Origin: Mesostigma viride
Taxonomy: Eukaryota > Streptophyta > Mesostigmatophyceae > Mesostigmatales > Mesostigmataceae
DNA length: 60,000 bases
Reading direction: 5' to 3'
Assembly: GCA_009746045.1 (NCBI GenBank)
Contig: RPFO01000041.1
Span: forward strand, 4,656,920-4,716,919
Numbering within the stretch: the first letter of the stretch is position 1; the number at the start of each line of letters is the position of its first letter. Shown here one piece after another: positions 49,309 to 59,313 of the stretch. The translations under genes and the position numbers were made by a program. The notes beneath the pieces are model-generated. The model was given only the letters and a program-made list of their open reading frames with translations, was not told where the DNA came from and searched no databases.

Positions 49309-49760
49309 CCTCCTCTGCCAGCACCTTCGCGCTGTGCACCCCGATCTCGGCGCGGCGGATCTGCAGGCCATGAGCTGTTACCGGTGCCCGGAAGCTCACT
49401 GCCAGCGGGTGTACTCCATTCACGGGCGCGCTCAGCACGCGCGCGCCTGTGTTGCTCAACGGCCCCTCAACCGGCCAGCAGTCCCGGCCCCCTCCCCCCT
49501 CCCGCCTCGGCTCCCACCGGCTCCCAGCCCCCGCCGCCCGACTACTCGGCCAGTTGGCGTTGGCTTGACACGGTTCCCTGGGATGCATGCGCCATCAACC
49601 CGACGTCTACCCTGACCGACCTCCCCCACCGCGCGCGTAGCCTTTTCGCGCAATGTGCAATCGTTTCTCTCCGGCGCATGCACGCCGCTCCGGACGACCC
49701 GCTGGGCTTTAAACTGCACATGGTGACCCCCCGCCTGCTCCTCACCCCTCTCGGGCGTGG
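49233..49760 (+). pseudogene. C2H2-like finger region of the REL element
   Basis: In the frame of 48638-49615: CCFPRGPRVLGVFHNRNLLCQH with LRAVH, then CYRCPEAHCQRVYSIHGRAQH. These resemble C2H2 fingers with extended spacing, as found N-terminal to the RT in REL-type non-LTR elements, where they bind target DNA. From about 49530 the frame changes (WRWLDTVPWDACAINPTSTL). Confidence 0.6.
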
Positions 49761-51947
49761 TGTGCGCGGCCTCCAGGGTGCGGTTATTGCCCGTTGCCGA
49801 CGCTTTCTGCCAGGGGGACTGGGAGGGGCTGTTTGGCGTGCCGCCCCCGCGCACGGCCCGGCTGTCGGGGGAGGTCAACTTCGAGCGGGTGGCCGCCGAC
49901 GTCATCCGCCTCGTCCGCGAGGGGCAGCTCAGCCGAGCCATGACCCGCTTGGAAATGGCCAAGCTGGCCCCCGCCAATGCGGCTACCCTGGCGGCCTTGG
50001 AGGCTCTTCACCCTGCGGAGCCCGGATTCCAGCTGCCCGTGCCGGACCCCGGCCCTGCCGGCCCCCCTCCGGCTGGACCGCGACTGCTTCCTGGAGGTGA
50101 TGCGTGCGGTCCCGCGGGCGTCCTCTACCGGGCCGTCGGGCTGGCGCTACGAGCACTTGGAGGTCCTGGTGGGGCATGCGGGCGAGGACATTCTCTTTGA
50201 CACCCTCATTGCCCTGGCGGCTGGTCGCGTTCCTCCCGCTGCGCGCGAGTGGTTAGCGGGCGCTCGCCTCCTCGCTCTGCTCAAGGGTGTCTTGCCCCCC
50301 CCCGAGGGCAAGGTGCGCCCGATCGCCTGCGGTGAGGTGCTCCGCAAGCTCGTGGGCAAAGTGATCTGCCGCCAAAAGGCGCCCGAGCTCCGTGCCTTTT
50401 TCTGCCCGCCCCTCGCAGCGGGTGAGACCTCGGTGGCGGCCCAGCTGGGGGTGACGACTCCAGGCGGGGCGGATATCCTCATCCATTCGGTGCAGGCCTA
50501 CCTCGAGGCCCACCCCACCCACGCTGTCGTCAAGGTCGACTGCCACAACGCGTTCAACAGTCTGTCCCGCGCCAGCATGTTTGCGGCAGTCATGGAGTCC
50601 TTCGAGGACTTGTACGCTTGGACAGCCGTGTGCTACGGCCAGCCGGGCCAACTGGTTCACATCATGGAGGACGGCACTCGCGGCGGCCTGCTGTCGCGGT
50701 CGGGCACCCAGCAAGGGGACCCCCTGGGACCCCTGTACTTTGCCGCCCCCCTCCAGGGTTGCCTCCAAGCGGTCCATGCTGCCCACCCGGCGGTCGCTAT
50801 TCAGGCCTACTTGGATGATATCTACCTTCTGGGCCCTGTGCCGGACACCACCGCGGCTCTGCTGGCACTGCAGACCGCGGTGGCCGACATCAACCTCCAG
50901 TTGACCCTGGCCAAGTGCGCGGTGTACTCGCCCCAAGGTGATTGCTTCGGCTTTCCGCCCCAGCTCTTGGGCCGGGACGAGCGCCTCCATGGGTTGGATG
51001 TCCTCGGCGTTCCGGTTGGCGACCCCGCGTTTGTCATCGATGCTCTGCGGGCCGCCCTCGAGGCACGCACTGAGGTACTGCCCTTGATTGCGCGCCTTCA
51101 TGATTCGCAGACCAAGGGTCTGCTTCTGTGGTTTTGCGCTCACCCTCGCGTCGTTCACTGGCTCCGGGGCGCTCTTCCGGCTCAGGTCCGGCTGGCCGCC
51201 GAGGGCCACGACGAACGCATCCAGTCGGCCTTGGCGCAGCTGGTCCCGGGCCCCGACCTCCCGCCACATGCTATTCGCATTGCCTCCCTGCCTGCACGGA
51301 TGGGTGGCTGTGGTCTGACTCGTGCCGCCCGGCTGGCCCCAGCAGCATTTTTGGGCTCCGTCGCTCAGTCGTGGGCGGAAAGCTGCCGGCTCCTGCCCCT
51401 TTTGGCAACGGCAGCGCCTGACCTCCTGGACCCCAGCAGCCCTTTGCCCTTCGTCACCGCCATCCAGGAGGCCTATGCTGAGATCCAGCAGGCCTGTTCT
51501 CCCGTCCGTGCCGCTCAGGCGGTACAGCGCCACCTCCCTCGCGGCACTCCCTCGGTCGCCTCCGTTCAATCTCCCGCCGCATTCCCTGCTCGCGTCATCG
51601 ATAAACACCAGAAAACCTACGCGGGTATTCTGCACACGGCTGATTGGATTGCTCTTTTCGCGGACCTCAACGCCCAGGGACGTGCGTGGCTGTTCTCGCT
51701 TTCCTTGCGGAGTGTGGGCTCGGCGTACCTTCGTGCTCTTCCCATGGCCCCCCCATTCGCCTTGGCTCCCAGCCACTACTCGGTGGCGCTCCGGCACCAG
51801 CTATTTGCCCCGCAGCCTCTTGTTCCGGCCGGGCGGCCTTGTGGTAGCTGTGGGCAGCCGCTGGATCCACGGGGACTCACTACCTTGCCTGCATGGGGGG
51901 CCAACAGAATCAGAATTGGTATTTGTATTTGCACACTGTCCTCCTGA
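49757..51947 (+). pseudogene. Reverse transcriptase of the REL element
   Basis: The region before the RT (MTRLEMAKLAPANAATLAAL) is in the frame 49757-50200; the RT itself is in the 656-residue frame 49977-51947. Motifs: STGPSGWRYEHL, VRPIACGEVLRKL, VVKVDCHNAFNSL (catalytic Asp188), TQQGDPLGPLYF, AYLDDIYLLG (YLDD at 278-281), then LTLAKCAVYS and LGVPVG. These are RT motifs 0-7 of a non-LTR polymerase. The C-terminal part of this frame starts the zinc motif of the endonuclease (CGSCGQPLDPRG) and then loses frame. Confidence 0.82.
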
Positions 51948-52079
51948 CGGTGGTGCTCGCCATGATTCGGCCGGTTTTCCCCCACGCGAACATCCGGTCC
52001 GAGGATGCGGATGGCGCTGCCTTCTATTCCCCCAACCACCGGCCTGACATCGTGGTGCTGGACTTTGAGGGGGGTGGCC
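51840..52079 (+). pseudogene. Restriction-like endonuclease, part 1
   Basis: CGSCGQPLDPRG followed, after a frame change near 51880, by THYLAC forms the CCHC motif of REL endonucleases. RPDIVVLDFEGGG at 52045-52079 is the catalytic PD...D segment. The LTR element enters directly after GGTGGCC. The remaining strand, LLIDVSVARP, is at 59932. Confidence 0.75.
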
Positions 52080-52695
52080 AGTTAACGTAAAGGATTTACG
52101 TTAGATGGATAGAGATTGTTACGCTCTTTCCAACGGCACCTTGAACGCCTCATTTGGTTAAGGAACGTAAAAGTTATGACGTTTCCTAGGCTGTGCCGAC
52201 AGTACCCGGCGCGCCACTGTGGGCGCGTACGGACACAGGATGTACAAGTGTCACTTTGATAGTCCGCAGGACGTTGACAGGACTTGTACAGGACTTGATG
52301 GTCAATTGATAGGTAGGCGCACTGTAGCGCGCCAGGACCTATGAGACAATTGATGCTGACTAGTGTACGGATAGGTCCACAGGACTAGCCGTATGGACAA
52401 TTGATAGATCTGCGCGCCAAAGGCGTGCCAGAGTCTGTGTAATCAATTGATTGACAGTTCAGCTGTGACAGTGCAGCTGAATACTTGGACGCGTCCCTAG
52501 CAAGCTATATGTGTGACTTGGTCGCACCGGGACGCTAGCTCTTGCGTGCACGCTCTCTTGGCATAACGACCCTGTCGTCTGTGCTACGTGCAGTCTCGGA
52601 CTTGACGTGACTTACGTCTGTGTTTGCTCATTATAATAAAGGCAACTTTCCTGCAAGAGCCATGGATTCCCTCGGTGGTAAACTCTCATTCAACT
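52080..52695 (+). repeat. 5' LTR of family 2 element
   Basis: 616 bases, AGTTAACG...TTCAACT. It differs from the 3' LTR by a 2-base TA deletion (TTATAATAAA versus TTATATAATAAA) and at very few other positions. It carries AATAAA at 52635-52640 and four CAATTGAT motifs at 52303, 52347, 52398 and 52444. Confidence 0.92.
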
Positions 52696-52722
52696 CGTAT
52701 TACAATCTTCGTACCAAGAAAA

Positions 52723-53508
52723 ATGCCGGACTCGATGGAGTTCCGCATTCCGAGGGATTCTGAAATTTTGGGCAGTCCAGCGGACATCGCCGAATCTCCG
52801 GCTGGTCCTTCGACGACTCCTGTTCGTGAAGATCGTCCGGTTCTTAATCCGGCGTGGCAGCGTGTTGTTGACCAGGCGGTAGCGTCCAGTGCGGAGCTAC
52901 GCGCTCAGCAGCAGGCACTGCTGCAAAACCTACGACTGCCGCCCCCGCCTCCGCAACCTTCGATTGTTTCGGGGTTTCGCGATTACCTTGATTCCATTCG
53001 AGCTTTGCTCGCGGACTTCGAGGTCCATACCCGGGCGGGGTTGCAAGCGCCCAGCGCGGTTGCCGAGGTCTCTGAGGAGATCGACAACGCGGTTTCATCG
53101 CTTACAGGTTACCAGCGCAATCTCGCTAACTGGCTGTCGGTTCGTTCGGGCGTCATTCCGACGATTACGACCAACCTGTTTCAAGACCTTGCGATTCTGC
53201 AGTTGCTGTCGCGAGGCTTCCGGACGCGTGAGCGGCAATTGCTGCTCAATCTTGTCGCGTTCTTGTCTGCATTGCGAGAGTGGGCGCCGGACGGGTGGGA
53301 TTTTCTAACGATTCTTACCAACCCGCTCCGCATCGTCACCCGCCGCCGTCGTCGCCGCATTGATCCGGTGACGGGACGTCGGTTGGACCCCATCGTCATC
53401 GAAACTCCGGTGACGATTGAGGTTGGGCAAGGCCAGGAGGCGCCTGCGCCTGTCGCCAACGATCCAATTTACGACTACGACTACTGCGATTTTCGTGGTC
53501 TCGACTGA
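52723..53508 (+). CDS. Extra 5' open reading frame of family 2 element, unknown function
   Basis: 261 residues from the ATG at 52723, 27 bases inside the 5' LTR, the position where gag starts in family 1. I do not recognise the protein. The N-terminal third is acidic and Pro-rich (PRDSEILGSPADIAESPAGP), the middle is helical with Leu-rich stretches (LFQDLAILQLLSRGF, LLLNLVAFLSALREW), and the end has an Arg run (TRRRRRRIDP) and an acidic Tyr-rich C terminus (YDYDYCDF). It is more GC-rich than the Gag and Pol of this element. It could be an additional structural or nucleic-acid-binding protein, or a captured sequence. Confidence 0.6.
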   Translation: MPDSMEFRIPRDSEILGSPADIAESPAGPSTTPVREDRPVLNPAWQRVVDQAVASSAELRAQQQALLQNLRLPPPPPQPSIVSGFRDYLDSIRALLADFEVHTRAGLQAPSAVAEVSEEIDNAVSSLTGYQRNLANWLSVRSGVIPTITTNLFQDLAILQLLSRGFRTRERQLLLNLVAFLSALREWAPDGWDFLTILTNPLRIVTRRRRRRIDPVTGRRLDPIVIETPVTIEVGQGQEAPAPVANDPIYDYDYCDFRGLD

Positions 53509-53630
53509 ATTCGGCATGGTGGCGCGGTCGGCACCGGGGCAGGCGGCTTTTTGACAGATTGTACATATCTACCTGTCTTTTGTTTTCCAGCTGCTTAGCT
53601 CAGGGCCATACACAGCTAGTGTAGTTTACC

Positions 53631-54736
53631 ATGGCTGAGGGACGCCGTAGCAAGGGCCTAGCCAGTGGGAATAATAATGGGGGTGCTGGTAGCGGGACCG
53701 CTCACGTAGATGACGTGGGGGTTACCGGCGAGATTACCAATGTGCCTATTAATAATAATACACATGCTGTCTCTGGATATGATCTCACCACACAGGGTCT
53801 CCTTATTGTTAATCAGCTGCAACCTGTCACTTCAGACTCAAAGCCAAAGCAGGCAGAGGAGTTTGTGGAAGGACTAGAGGGGTTTCCAAGCTTGTACGGG
53901 GTACAAACTATTATCAGATCTGGATAGGCAGCCAGACTTTTGGCAAGTGCACAGATCAGATTAAAGACCTCACTAGAGAGTGCAAGAAGGCCAACAAGGC
54001 CTGGGCAGTCTACGTGGCAGAGCTGAGGGAGCTGCTAGAGGATCAACGGAAGAAAGTGGGGATCCATTGGCAGGATAAATACCAAGGGTGGGAGGTTAAG
54101 GGAGACCTTATCCAGAACTTCCTCAATTATTGTAAAATGGTTGAGGAGGGCAGGGCTCACGGCTTCAATGTCGCTGACAGCATAGCCCTGACAAACTGGC
54201 TCAAGGTTTCTGGGCTGGACAAGGCAACACGTGGCTCTTTAAAGGTCATGTGTGCCCCACACTCTACCCTCAAGGCCTACAAGGTCATAATCAAACAAGC
54301 ACTCGAGGCAGAGGAGCTGTTTGAGGGTGGAATGCCAGCTGTGAAGGCTACCCACGCAGGTGGGCGTGCCCAGGGGGGCTCCAAGACGTCTGAGGCTGAC
54401 AGAAGCCAAGGAGGACGTGGGGGCAACCACAACAAGCGGAAGGCCAACCATTCACCCGACCCTGACGGGCAATCACATGCCAAGTCGGTGTTCAGGAGGG
54501 TGGGTGGTAAGCCCAGGCAGGGTAACGCGCCTGACAACGGGGGAGGAGGCCAGGGCAAGTCAAAGATCCAGTGCTACCTGTGCAAGGGGTGGGGGCACAT
54601 CAAGAAGGAGTGTCCCAGCTTCAAGAAGACCCAGGGCCAGGGCAGCAACAAGAAAAACAACAACAAGAACAACAACAAGTCCCAGGCAGGCCAGCCTTCA
54701 AAGGGCAGTCAGCAAGAAGACAACAAGGAGCAGTGA
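53631..54736 (+). pseudogene. Gag of family 2 element, one frameshift
   Basis: Starts at the ATG in CCATGGCTGAGG (53631). The first frame closes at 53927; the sense passes to the frame of 54014-54736 at about 53905, where NYYQIWIGSQTFGKC follows LYGVQ. Conserved Gag features: a helical region (WVKV..., KVIIKQALEAEELFEG), a basic Gly- and Asn-rich segment and one zinc knuckle CYLCKGWGHIKKEC (about 54571-54612). It ends in an Asn/Lys-rich tail and UGA at 54734-54736. The reading frame after that UGA is open into Pol. The upstream spacer 53509-53630 has no gene. Confidence 0.78.
54734..54736 (+). promoter_or_regulatory. In-frame UGA between Gag and Pol, possible readthrough site
   Basis: CAG TGA CTG. 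The 47 codons between this stop and the first ATG of Pol (54878) are all open in the same frame, so a single stop separates Gag from Pol. A C after the stop is the leakiest context for UGA in eukaryotes. This mirrors the gag-stop-pol arrangement of gammaretroviruses, but a simple point mutation is also possible. Confidence 0.55.
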
Positions 54737-54877
54737 CTGTCTGAGGCAACCCCTACACACCTTAATTCACCCAAGGGGGAGGCCAGGTGCTCCAATGCAG
54801 ATTTTATATCTGGGCAACAAGAGGGTGATCTCCAGGTTCATGGTGGCCCCAGGTCACCTGGAGAGGTACAGGTTCCT

Positions 54878-57706
54878 ATGAAGACGTCCTTGACAGCTGG
54901 TGCAGCTGTAAGAATGTCTGACCCCATGCATCCTTGTGCTGGGCACGAGGGTGGACCTCTCATTTTGAGAGAAACCAATGTACAACCACAGAGGGGTGTG
55001 AAGGCCTCTGGTGGTATGCATGTGGTCCCTGCTGGCGGTCCAGGTGTTGGGCATGAGCAGGGTGACTCAGACTCTGAGTCAGAACAGGATGGAAGACAGC
55101 ATGGTGATGCTGGACAACCTGACAGCACAGTCCTGACTGTGCCAGGGACTGCTTCCTCTGTGTACCAGGAGTTGGGTGCCCGAATCCACAACATGTTTGG
55201 GCATGCCACTTCTCTGTCAAACAACTTTGCCTTCCGTATGGGCAGGGCACCCCTTCTTAAGGCGTGTCAGCAAGCTGCCTCACGGTGTAAGTGCCAGTTG
55301 TCCTCCAACAAGCCCAGGAAATCACATGCCAAAGCTATACCTCAGAGCATTGGTGATCTGCAGTGTGATATCCAACACATCAGGGGCATGCAACTGTTGG
55401 TGTGCGTGGACAGGTACACAAAATACAAGGTGCTGGAGCATTTACCTTCTATGAAGAACAGGTACTTGCTGGCTGCCCTGCAGAATGTAAGAGCCAAGTT
55501 TCCTACCACAAGGATCCAGGTGGACATGCAGTTTCAGCATCTCAAGGGTGATCCCACCCTTCCTGAGTTGCTGGTTACACCTAGGGAGGCTCATGGGCAG
55601 CAGGGTGCTATAGAGAGGGCAATCCAGGAGGTCAAGAAATTGATTATCTCTGAAGACTGGGTACCCTTATCTGCACCTGCACTTGTCAGGAGTGCATGGC
55701 TGAGGAACGTGGAGCAGCAGCTGAACAGCAGGGTTAACTTCTACTATGATGGAGTTGCTGTCAGCCCAATGGGTCTATATCATGGCCTGTGCCCACCACA
55801 TGTGCTGGAGGGCTGGAAACATGCTGCACATGTCACCTTTGCCAAGCTGAGGGAGAAGGACCGGGGTTGGAAGATGCTGGAGCCACAAGTGGGTCAGAAG
55901 GTCCTAGCTTGGAAGGAACCTAGCCTTTATGGCAAACGTGGTAGCTGGAGTCCTGGGGTGGTTACCCAGGTTGATGAAGCTAGCCACGCATGCTTGGTCA
56001 GCATGGAGGACGAACCAAAGCATGTGCACCGGCTGAGTTGGTCATATGTCAAGCCTAACCTGATGAATGAGGGCAGTCAGGCACAAGGCTCACAGGACCT
56101 GCAGGATTTTCAGGTCCCAAGTGACATCACTGATGCAACGACCACATCTGTTGCAGGGGAATCTGTCAGCCCTGGCCAGGTTGCAGAGGTACCTGTTGAA
56201 CAGGCTGCAAGGTCAACAGCTGGGGAGTCAACTGTCAAGCCCAAGGCTCTAACCAAGCCCAGGGGGACAAGTTTGGCTGGATTAATTGGGGCTCTGCAAA
56301 GGGCCAAGAAGCAGCCCAAGGTAGCCAAGCTCAGGTGGCATGGCAATCTGGGGCTGGACACTGCCTTAGAGGTAGACACTAATTCTCAGGTTTCCATCAT
56401 TGGGACCAGAGCTGCAGCAGGGTACAGCATGACTGAACCCAGCTATCAGTTTGTGTCTGACTTCAGTGGCGGGGTACACGTGAAGGTACTGGGTGAGGTA
56501 TCCATTCCTATCCTTGGACAGGACACTGCTTTTTGTGTCTTGGAGGGCTATCAGGGACCTGCTCTTCTGGGGCAGAATTTCCTATGCCAGGATGGGGTAG
56601 TGATCACGTCCTCTCTCCTGACTAAGGAAGGGGCTGGTCAGGTCCCACTGATTAATTTCAGGACCACTCACCTATCACGTGCAGTAACCAGGACGGTTAA
56701 GCGTGTGCAAGTGTGCCAGGGGCAGGAGCCCTTGGTTGATGACCTCATATTGCCAGCTGCTAGTCATCCAAGCAGTTTGGGCATTGGTCCTCACTCACTT
56801 GCTGGACACAGCCCTATAAACTACCAAGGCCTGGTGAAGCTCATGTCCTCTCCCATTATGTGTCCCCAGGTCACACTGGGTCTGATTAAATCTGGGGAGG
56901 ACTGGATCTCCAAGAAATGCGTGGAACCTGTCAATGACCTGCCTCCTGCACGACGTCTACTCAAGCTCAAGTTTGTCATCAAGATGAAGGAGGTGGACGG
57001 GGTCAAGGTACCACACGTCAGGCCAGTACTGAATGAGTTCAAGGGTACTGGTGAGTGCACCGCTGAGGAGTTGTATACCCCTGGCATGCTGCATGACACT
57101 TGGAGGCTGCTGCTGTGTGTATTTCTAGGCCTTCTCAACAAGGGCTTGGACTATGGCTCAGTGGTGGTAGACTTCAAGAGGGCATTTCTGGAGGGGGATG
57201 CAGATGTGGCACAGGAAAAGTGGGAGGGCAAGACGCCTTTCTATGTCAGGGTGCCTGCTGTATGGAAAAGGGACATTCACACTGAGTTCCTTAAAATCCT
57301 CAAGGGCCTGGAGGGCCTGAGGTCAAGTCCAATAATCTGGAGGGAGACTCTCAACCGTTTCCTGAAGGAGCATTGCAACTTGAAGGTTTCTCCTGTAGAC
57401 CCCTGTCTGTTTCTGGGGCAATGGGAAGGCCTACCAGTGTATGCTTCGCTGCACGGGGATGACCTACATCTGATAGCTCCCACGTCGTGGCTTAAGGAGC
57501 TGATCTCCATCATTAAGTCCAAGTTTCCTCTGGGTAGGGAGCAATGGCAGGTGGAGAATGAGCCTCTCCTGTTTGTGGGCATGGAGGCCACACTGGTGAA
57601 GAAGGGGGGGAGTGGCGTATGCTGCTGGTGGGGGGCAACGATTATCAAGAGACCCTCATTAGCAAGCTTCCTCCAGTCATCACACAGGCACTGTGTCCCA
57701 TGGTGA
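54878..57706 (+). CDS. Pol of family 2 element: integrase, protease-like domain, reverse transcriptase
   Basis: 942 residues numbered from the ATG at 54878. Integrase: HHCC finger (His104, His109, Cys130, Cys137), catalytic Asp164 (CDIQHIRG), Asp216 (VDMQFQ) and Glu246 (GAIERAI), 29 residues between the last two. A C-terminal SH3-like domain spans about 338-394. Protease-like domain: LEVDTNSQVSIIG (Asp500-Thr501-Asn502) and ALLGQNFL. RT: VVDFKRAFL (Asp765), LEGLRSSPIIW, and HGDD at 859-862. The frame is lost in a run of seven G at about 57604-57610; the next frame supplies RNase H. No protease-like sequence lies between Gag and integrase. Confidence 0.85.
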   Translation: MKTSLTAGAAVRMSDPMHPCAGHEGGPLILRETNVQPQRGVKASGGMHVVPAGGPGVGHEQGDSDSESEQDGRQHGDAGQPDSTVLTVPGTASSVYQELGARIHNMFGHATSLSNNFAFRMGRAPLLKACQQAASRCKCQLSSNKPRKSHAKAIPQSIGDLQCDIQHIRGMQLLVCVDRYTKYKVLEHLPSMKNRYLLAALQNVRAKFPTTRIQVDMQFQHLKGDPTLPELLVTPREAHGQQGAIERAIQEVKKLIISEDWVPLSAPALVRSAWLRNVEQQLNSRVNFYYDGVAVSPMGLYHGLCPPHVLEGWKHAAHVTFAKLREKDRGWKMLEPQVGQKVLAWKEPSLYGKRGSWSPGVVTQVDEASHACLVSMEDEPKHVHRLSWSYVKPNLMNEGSQAQGSQDLQDFQVPSDITDATTTSVAGESVSPGQVAEVPVEQAARSTAGESTVKPKALTKPRGTSLAGLIGALQRAKKQPKVAKLRWHGNLGLDTALEVDTNSQVSIIGTRAAAGYSMTEPSYQFVSDFSGGVHVKVLGEVSIPILGQDTAFCVLEGYQGPALLGQNFLCQDGVVITSSLLTKEGAGQVPLINFRTTHLSRAVTRTVKRVQVCQGQEPLVDDLILPAASHPSSLGIGPHSLAGHSPINYQGLVKLMSSPIMCPQVTLGLIKSGEDWISKKCVEPVNDLPPARRLLKLKFVIKMKEVDGVKVPHVRPVLNEFKGTGECTAEELYTPGMLHDTWRLLLCVFLGLLNKGLDYGSVVVDFKRAFLEGDADVAQEKWEGKTPFYVRVPAVWKRDIHTEFLKILKGLEGLRSSPIIWRETLNRFLKEHCNLKVSPVDPCLFLGQWEGLPVYASLHGDDLHLIAPTSWLKELISIIKSKFPLGREQWQVENEPLLFVGMEATLVKKGGSGVCCWWGATIIKRPSLASFLQSSHRHCVPW

Positions 57707-58362
57707 GGGGCATGGTTGCTTGGGTGGCAGGCATTTCCAGGCCAGACCTTATGGTCATAGCCAGGTTGCCTGATGACATGCTGACAGAGCTAGGGTCTGC
57801 CAAGGTGGCTGATCAGGTCAGGGCTTCGTCTGGCATTCTGTTGTCTGCAGTGGATTTATCACAACCCATTTGCATGGAGCTGTATGTGGATAGCTCAATG
57901 GACAGCAGGCAGGTCTCCAAGGTCAGGGGCAGGGCTGCAGGGCTCTTTGTGCTCAGACAGGAAGGCCTGGGGAGTTTGGTGAGCTGGTTCAGTCGCCTGC
58001 ACAAACGGGTGGCTGTCAGTAGTGATGTGGCAGAATGCAGGGCTATTTGTGAAGGCATTCACACAAGCCTTTATCTGAAGGAGTTGCTTCATCAGATGAC
58101 TTCTAACACTCCTTGGCCACTTCAGGTTACCACTCTTCTAAAAACAGACTCCATGGGGATGGTGCAGTTTGTGCACAGGCAGATGGCCAGAAGTAGGGAC
58201 TTGGATTATCTCCTTCTTAAGGAATTGTCCTCCTTGGCCAATATTGAGCATATCCCTGGGGTTGACAATCCTGCTGATGCTTTGACCAAGCTAGTGCAGA
58301 AGGCAGCAGTGCAATACAAGGTTCTTCAGTCTCTGATGGACCCATCTCAGCAAGCTGTCTAA
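57606..58362 (+). CDS. Connection and RNase H domain of family 2 element
   Basis: The frame 57619-58362 continues the RT after the G run (GEWRMLLVGGNDY). AWVAGISRPDLMVIARL is the conserved copia segment between RT and RNase H. RNase H catalytic residues are Asp91 (LYVDSSMD), Glu139 (VAECRA), Asp177 (KTDSMG) and Asp220 (NPADALTK), counted from the ATG at 57619. It ends at TAA 58362. The ATG is unlikely to be a real start, as the sequence joins directly to the upstream frame after a one-base shift. Confidence 0.82.
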
Positions 58363-59313
58363 GCTGGTGCCTGGTTATAGGGCATTGGAGAGCAGATTGT
58401 GTGGTAGTGTCAGCATTGTGACTGGCATAATACCTGTATTTTAGTCTGTACTAAGGCTCATGGACCATGGTACACTCACTCTGATTTTAATCAGGATACA
58501 GCCAGGTTTTGGCTGGGGTTCATGCTGTTGACTACACAAGGTTGACAGGTCCATTACAGACCATGTATTCTATTTAAAAAGAAATGTATATTTGTACATA
58601 CCTCTCACAATGGTCTGGGAACCTTTATTCTGGGGTTTATAGGGCGGGGTTCGATTCCCTGGTATTATGTTTCTACAAGCTGGCCTGCTCAGGTGTTTTA
58701 CCTGTTCAGACTTCCCTAGTTCCCCAGGGCAGGATTTAATTGTTGCCTATGTGTTTCATTTTGTCATTTGTTTGCTGTGGCAATTTATCATCTGACAAGT
58801 AGACGGGCGCCATAAGACGGGCGCCAATACTAACCTGTTGAGAGTATGACGGGGAAACTATTGTAATACGTCTTACTTTGTCAAGTGGTATTTCAATTGT
58901 CATGGATTTATTGTGCTTATATTAGATATGTACTGGGTTTTATGGGATTAGTATCTGGGATTAATGTAACTCACCGCCAGAAGGTCATTGTACTGGAGGC
59001 TCTACCGAGGTGATGGGATTAATTCCTGGAGAAGACCTCATAGAATTAACCTGTATGTATTTAATTTTGTGTGTTTCTAATATCTGGTGGTACTCTGTAA
59101 TGCCACTTCCATAGGTTTTTATCCATTTCTCATGAAATGGTTTTCCCTGTGGCAGATCTGTTTCTTTTCCAGTTCCTTAAAAGAAAGGGCTGGGGGAATG
59201 GCATTGGCCATTAAAGACATCTGTTCAAGCTTCAAGCTGGAGTGAAGGACATTTCAAGCTACTTCAAGGGTCCCTGGCAGGGGATGTAATCCCTAAAGAA
59301 AAGAAGGGATTGG
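58363..59313 (+). other. 3' untranslated region and polypurine tract of family 2 element
   Basis: No gene. AAAGAAAAGAAGGGA at 59295-59309 lies four bases before the 3' LTR and fits a polypurine tract for plus-strand priming. Confidence 0.7.

Larger units (their letters stand above)
47426..52079 (+). mobile_element. Non-LTR retroelement with PHD, RING-H2, C2H2 fingers, RT and restriction-like endonuclease
   Basis: Over 4.6 kb of GC-rich sequence encodes in order a PHD finger (47439-47575), a long Pro-rich stretch, a conserved domain of unknown type, a RING-H2 finger (about 48738-48867), C2H2-like fingers (about 49257-49480), a reverse transcriptase (50040-51300) and a restriction-like endonuclease (51840-52079, then 59932 onward). 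At least seven frame changes separate these parts, so the copy is dead or the sequence has indels in C/G runs. The REL-type endonuclease at the C terminus places it near the R2/CRE/NeSL type of non-LTR elements. It is cut by LTR element family 2 at 52080. Confidence 0.8.

Noticed and set aside
53516-53530. TGGTGGCGCGG as a tRNA primer-binding site, matching GGTGGCGCGG at 59948
   Set aside because: It lies 820 bases from the 5' LTR, and the match at 59948 is coding sequence of the interrupted REL endonuclease.
58630-58665. GGGTTCGATTCCC-like T-loop suggesting a tRNA gene
   Set aside because: No matching acceptor, D or anticodon arm could be placed upstream.
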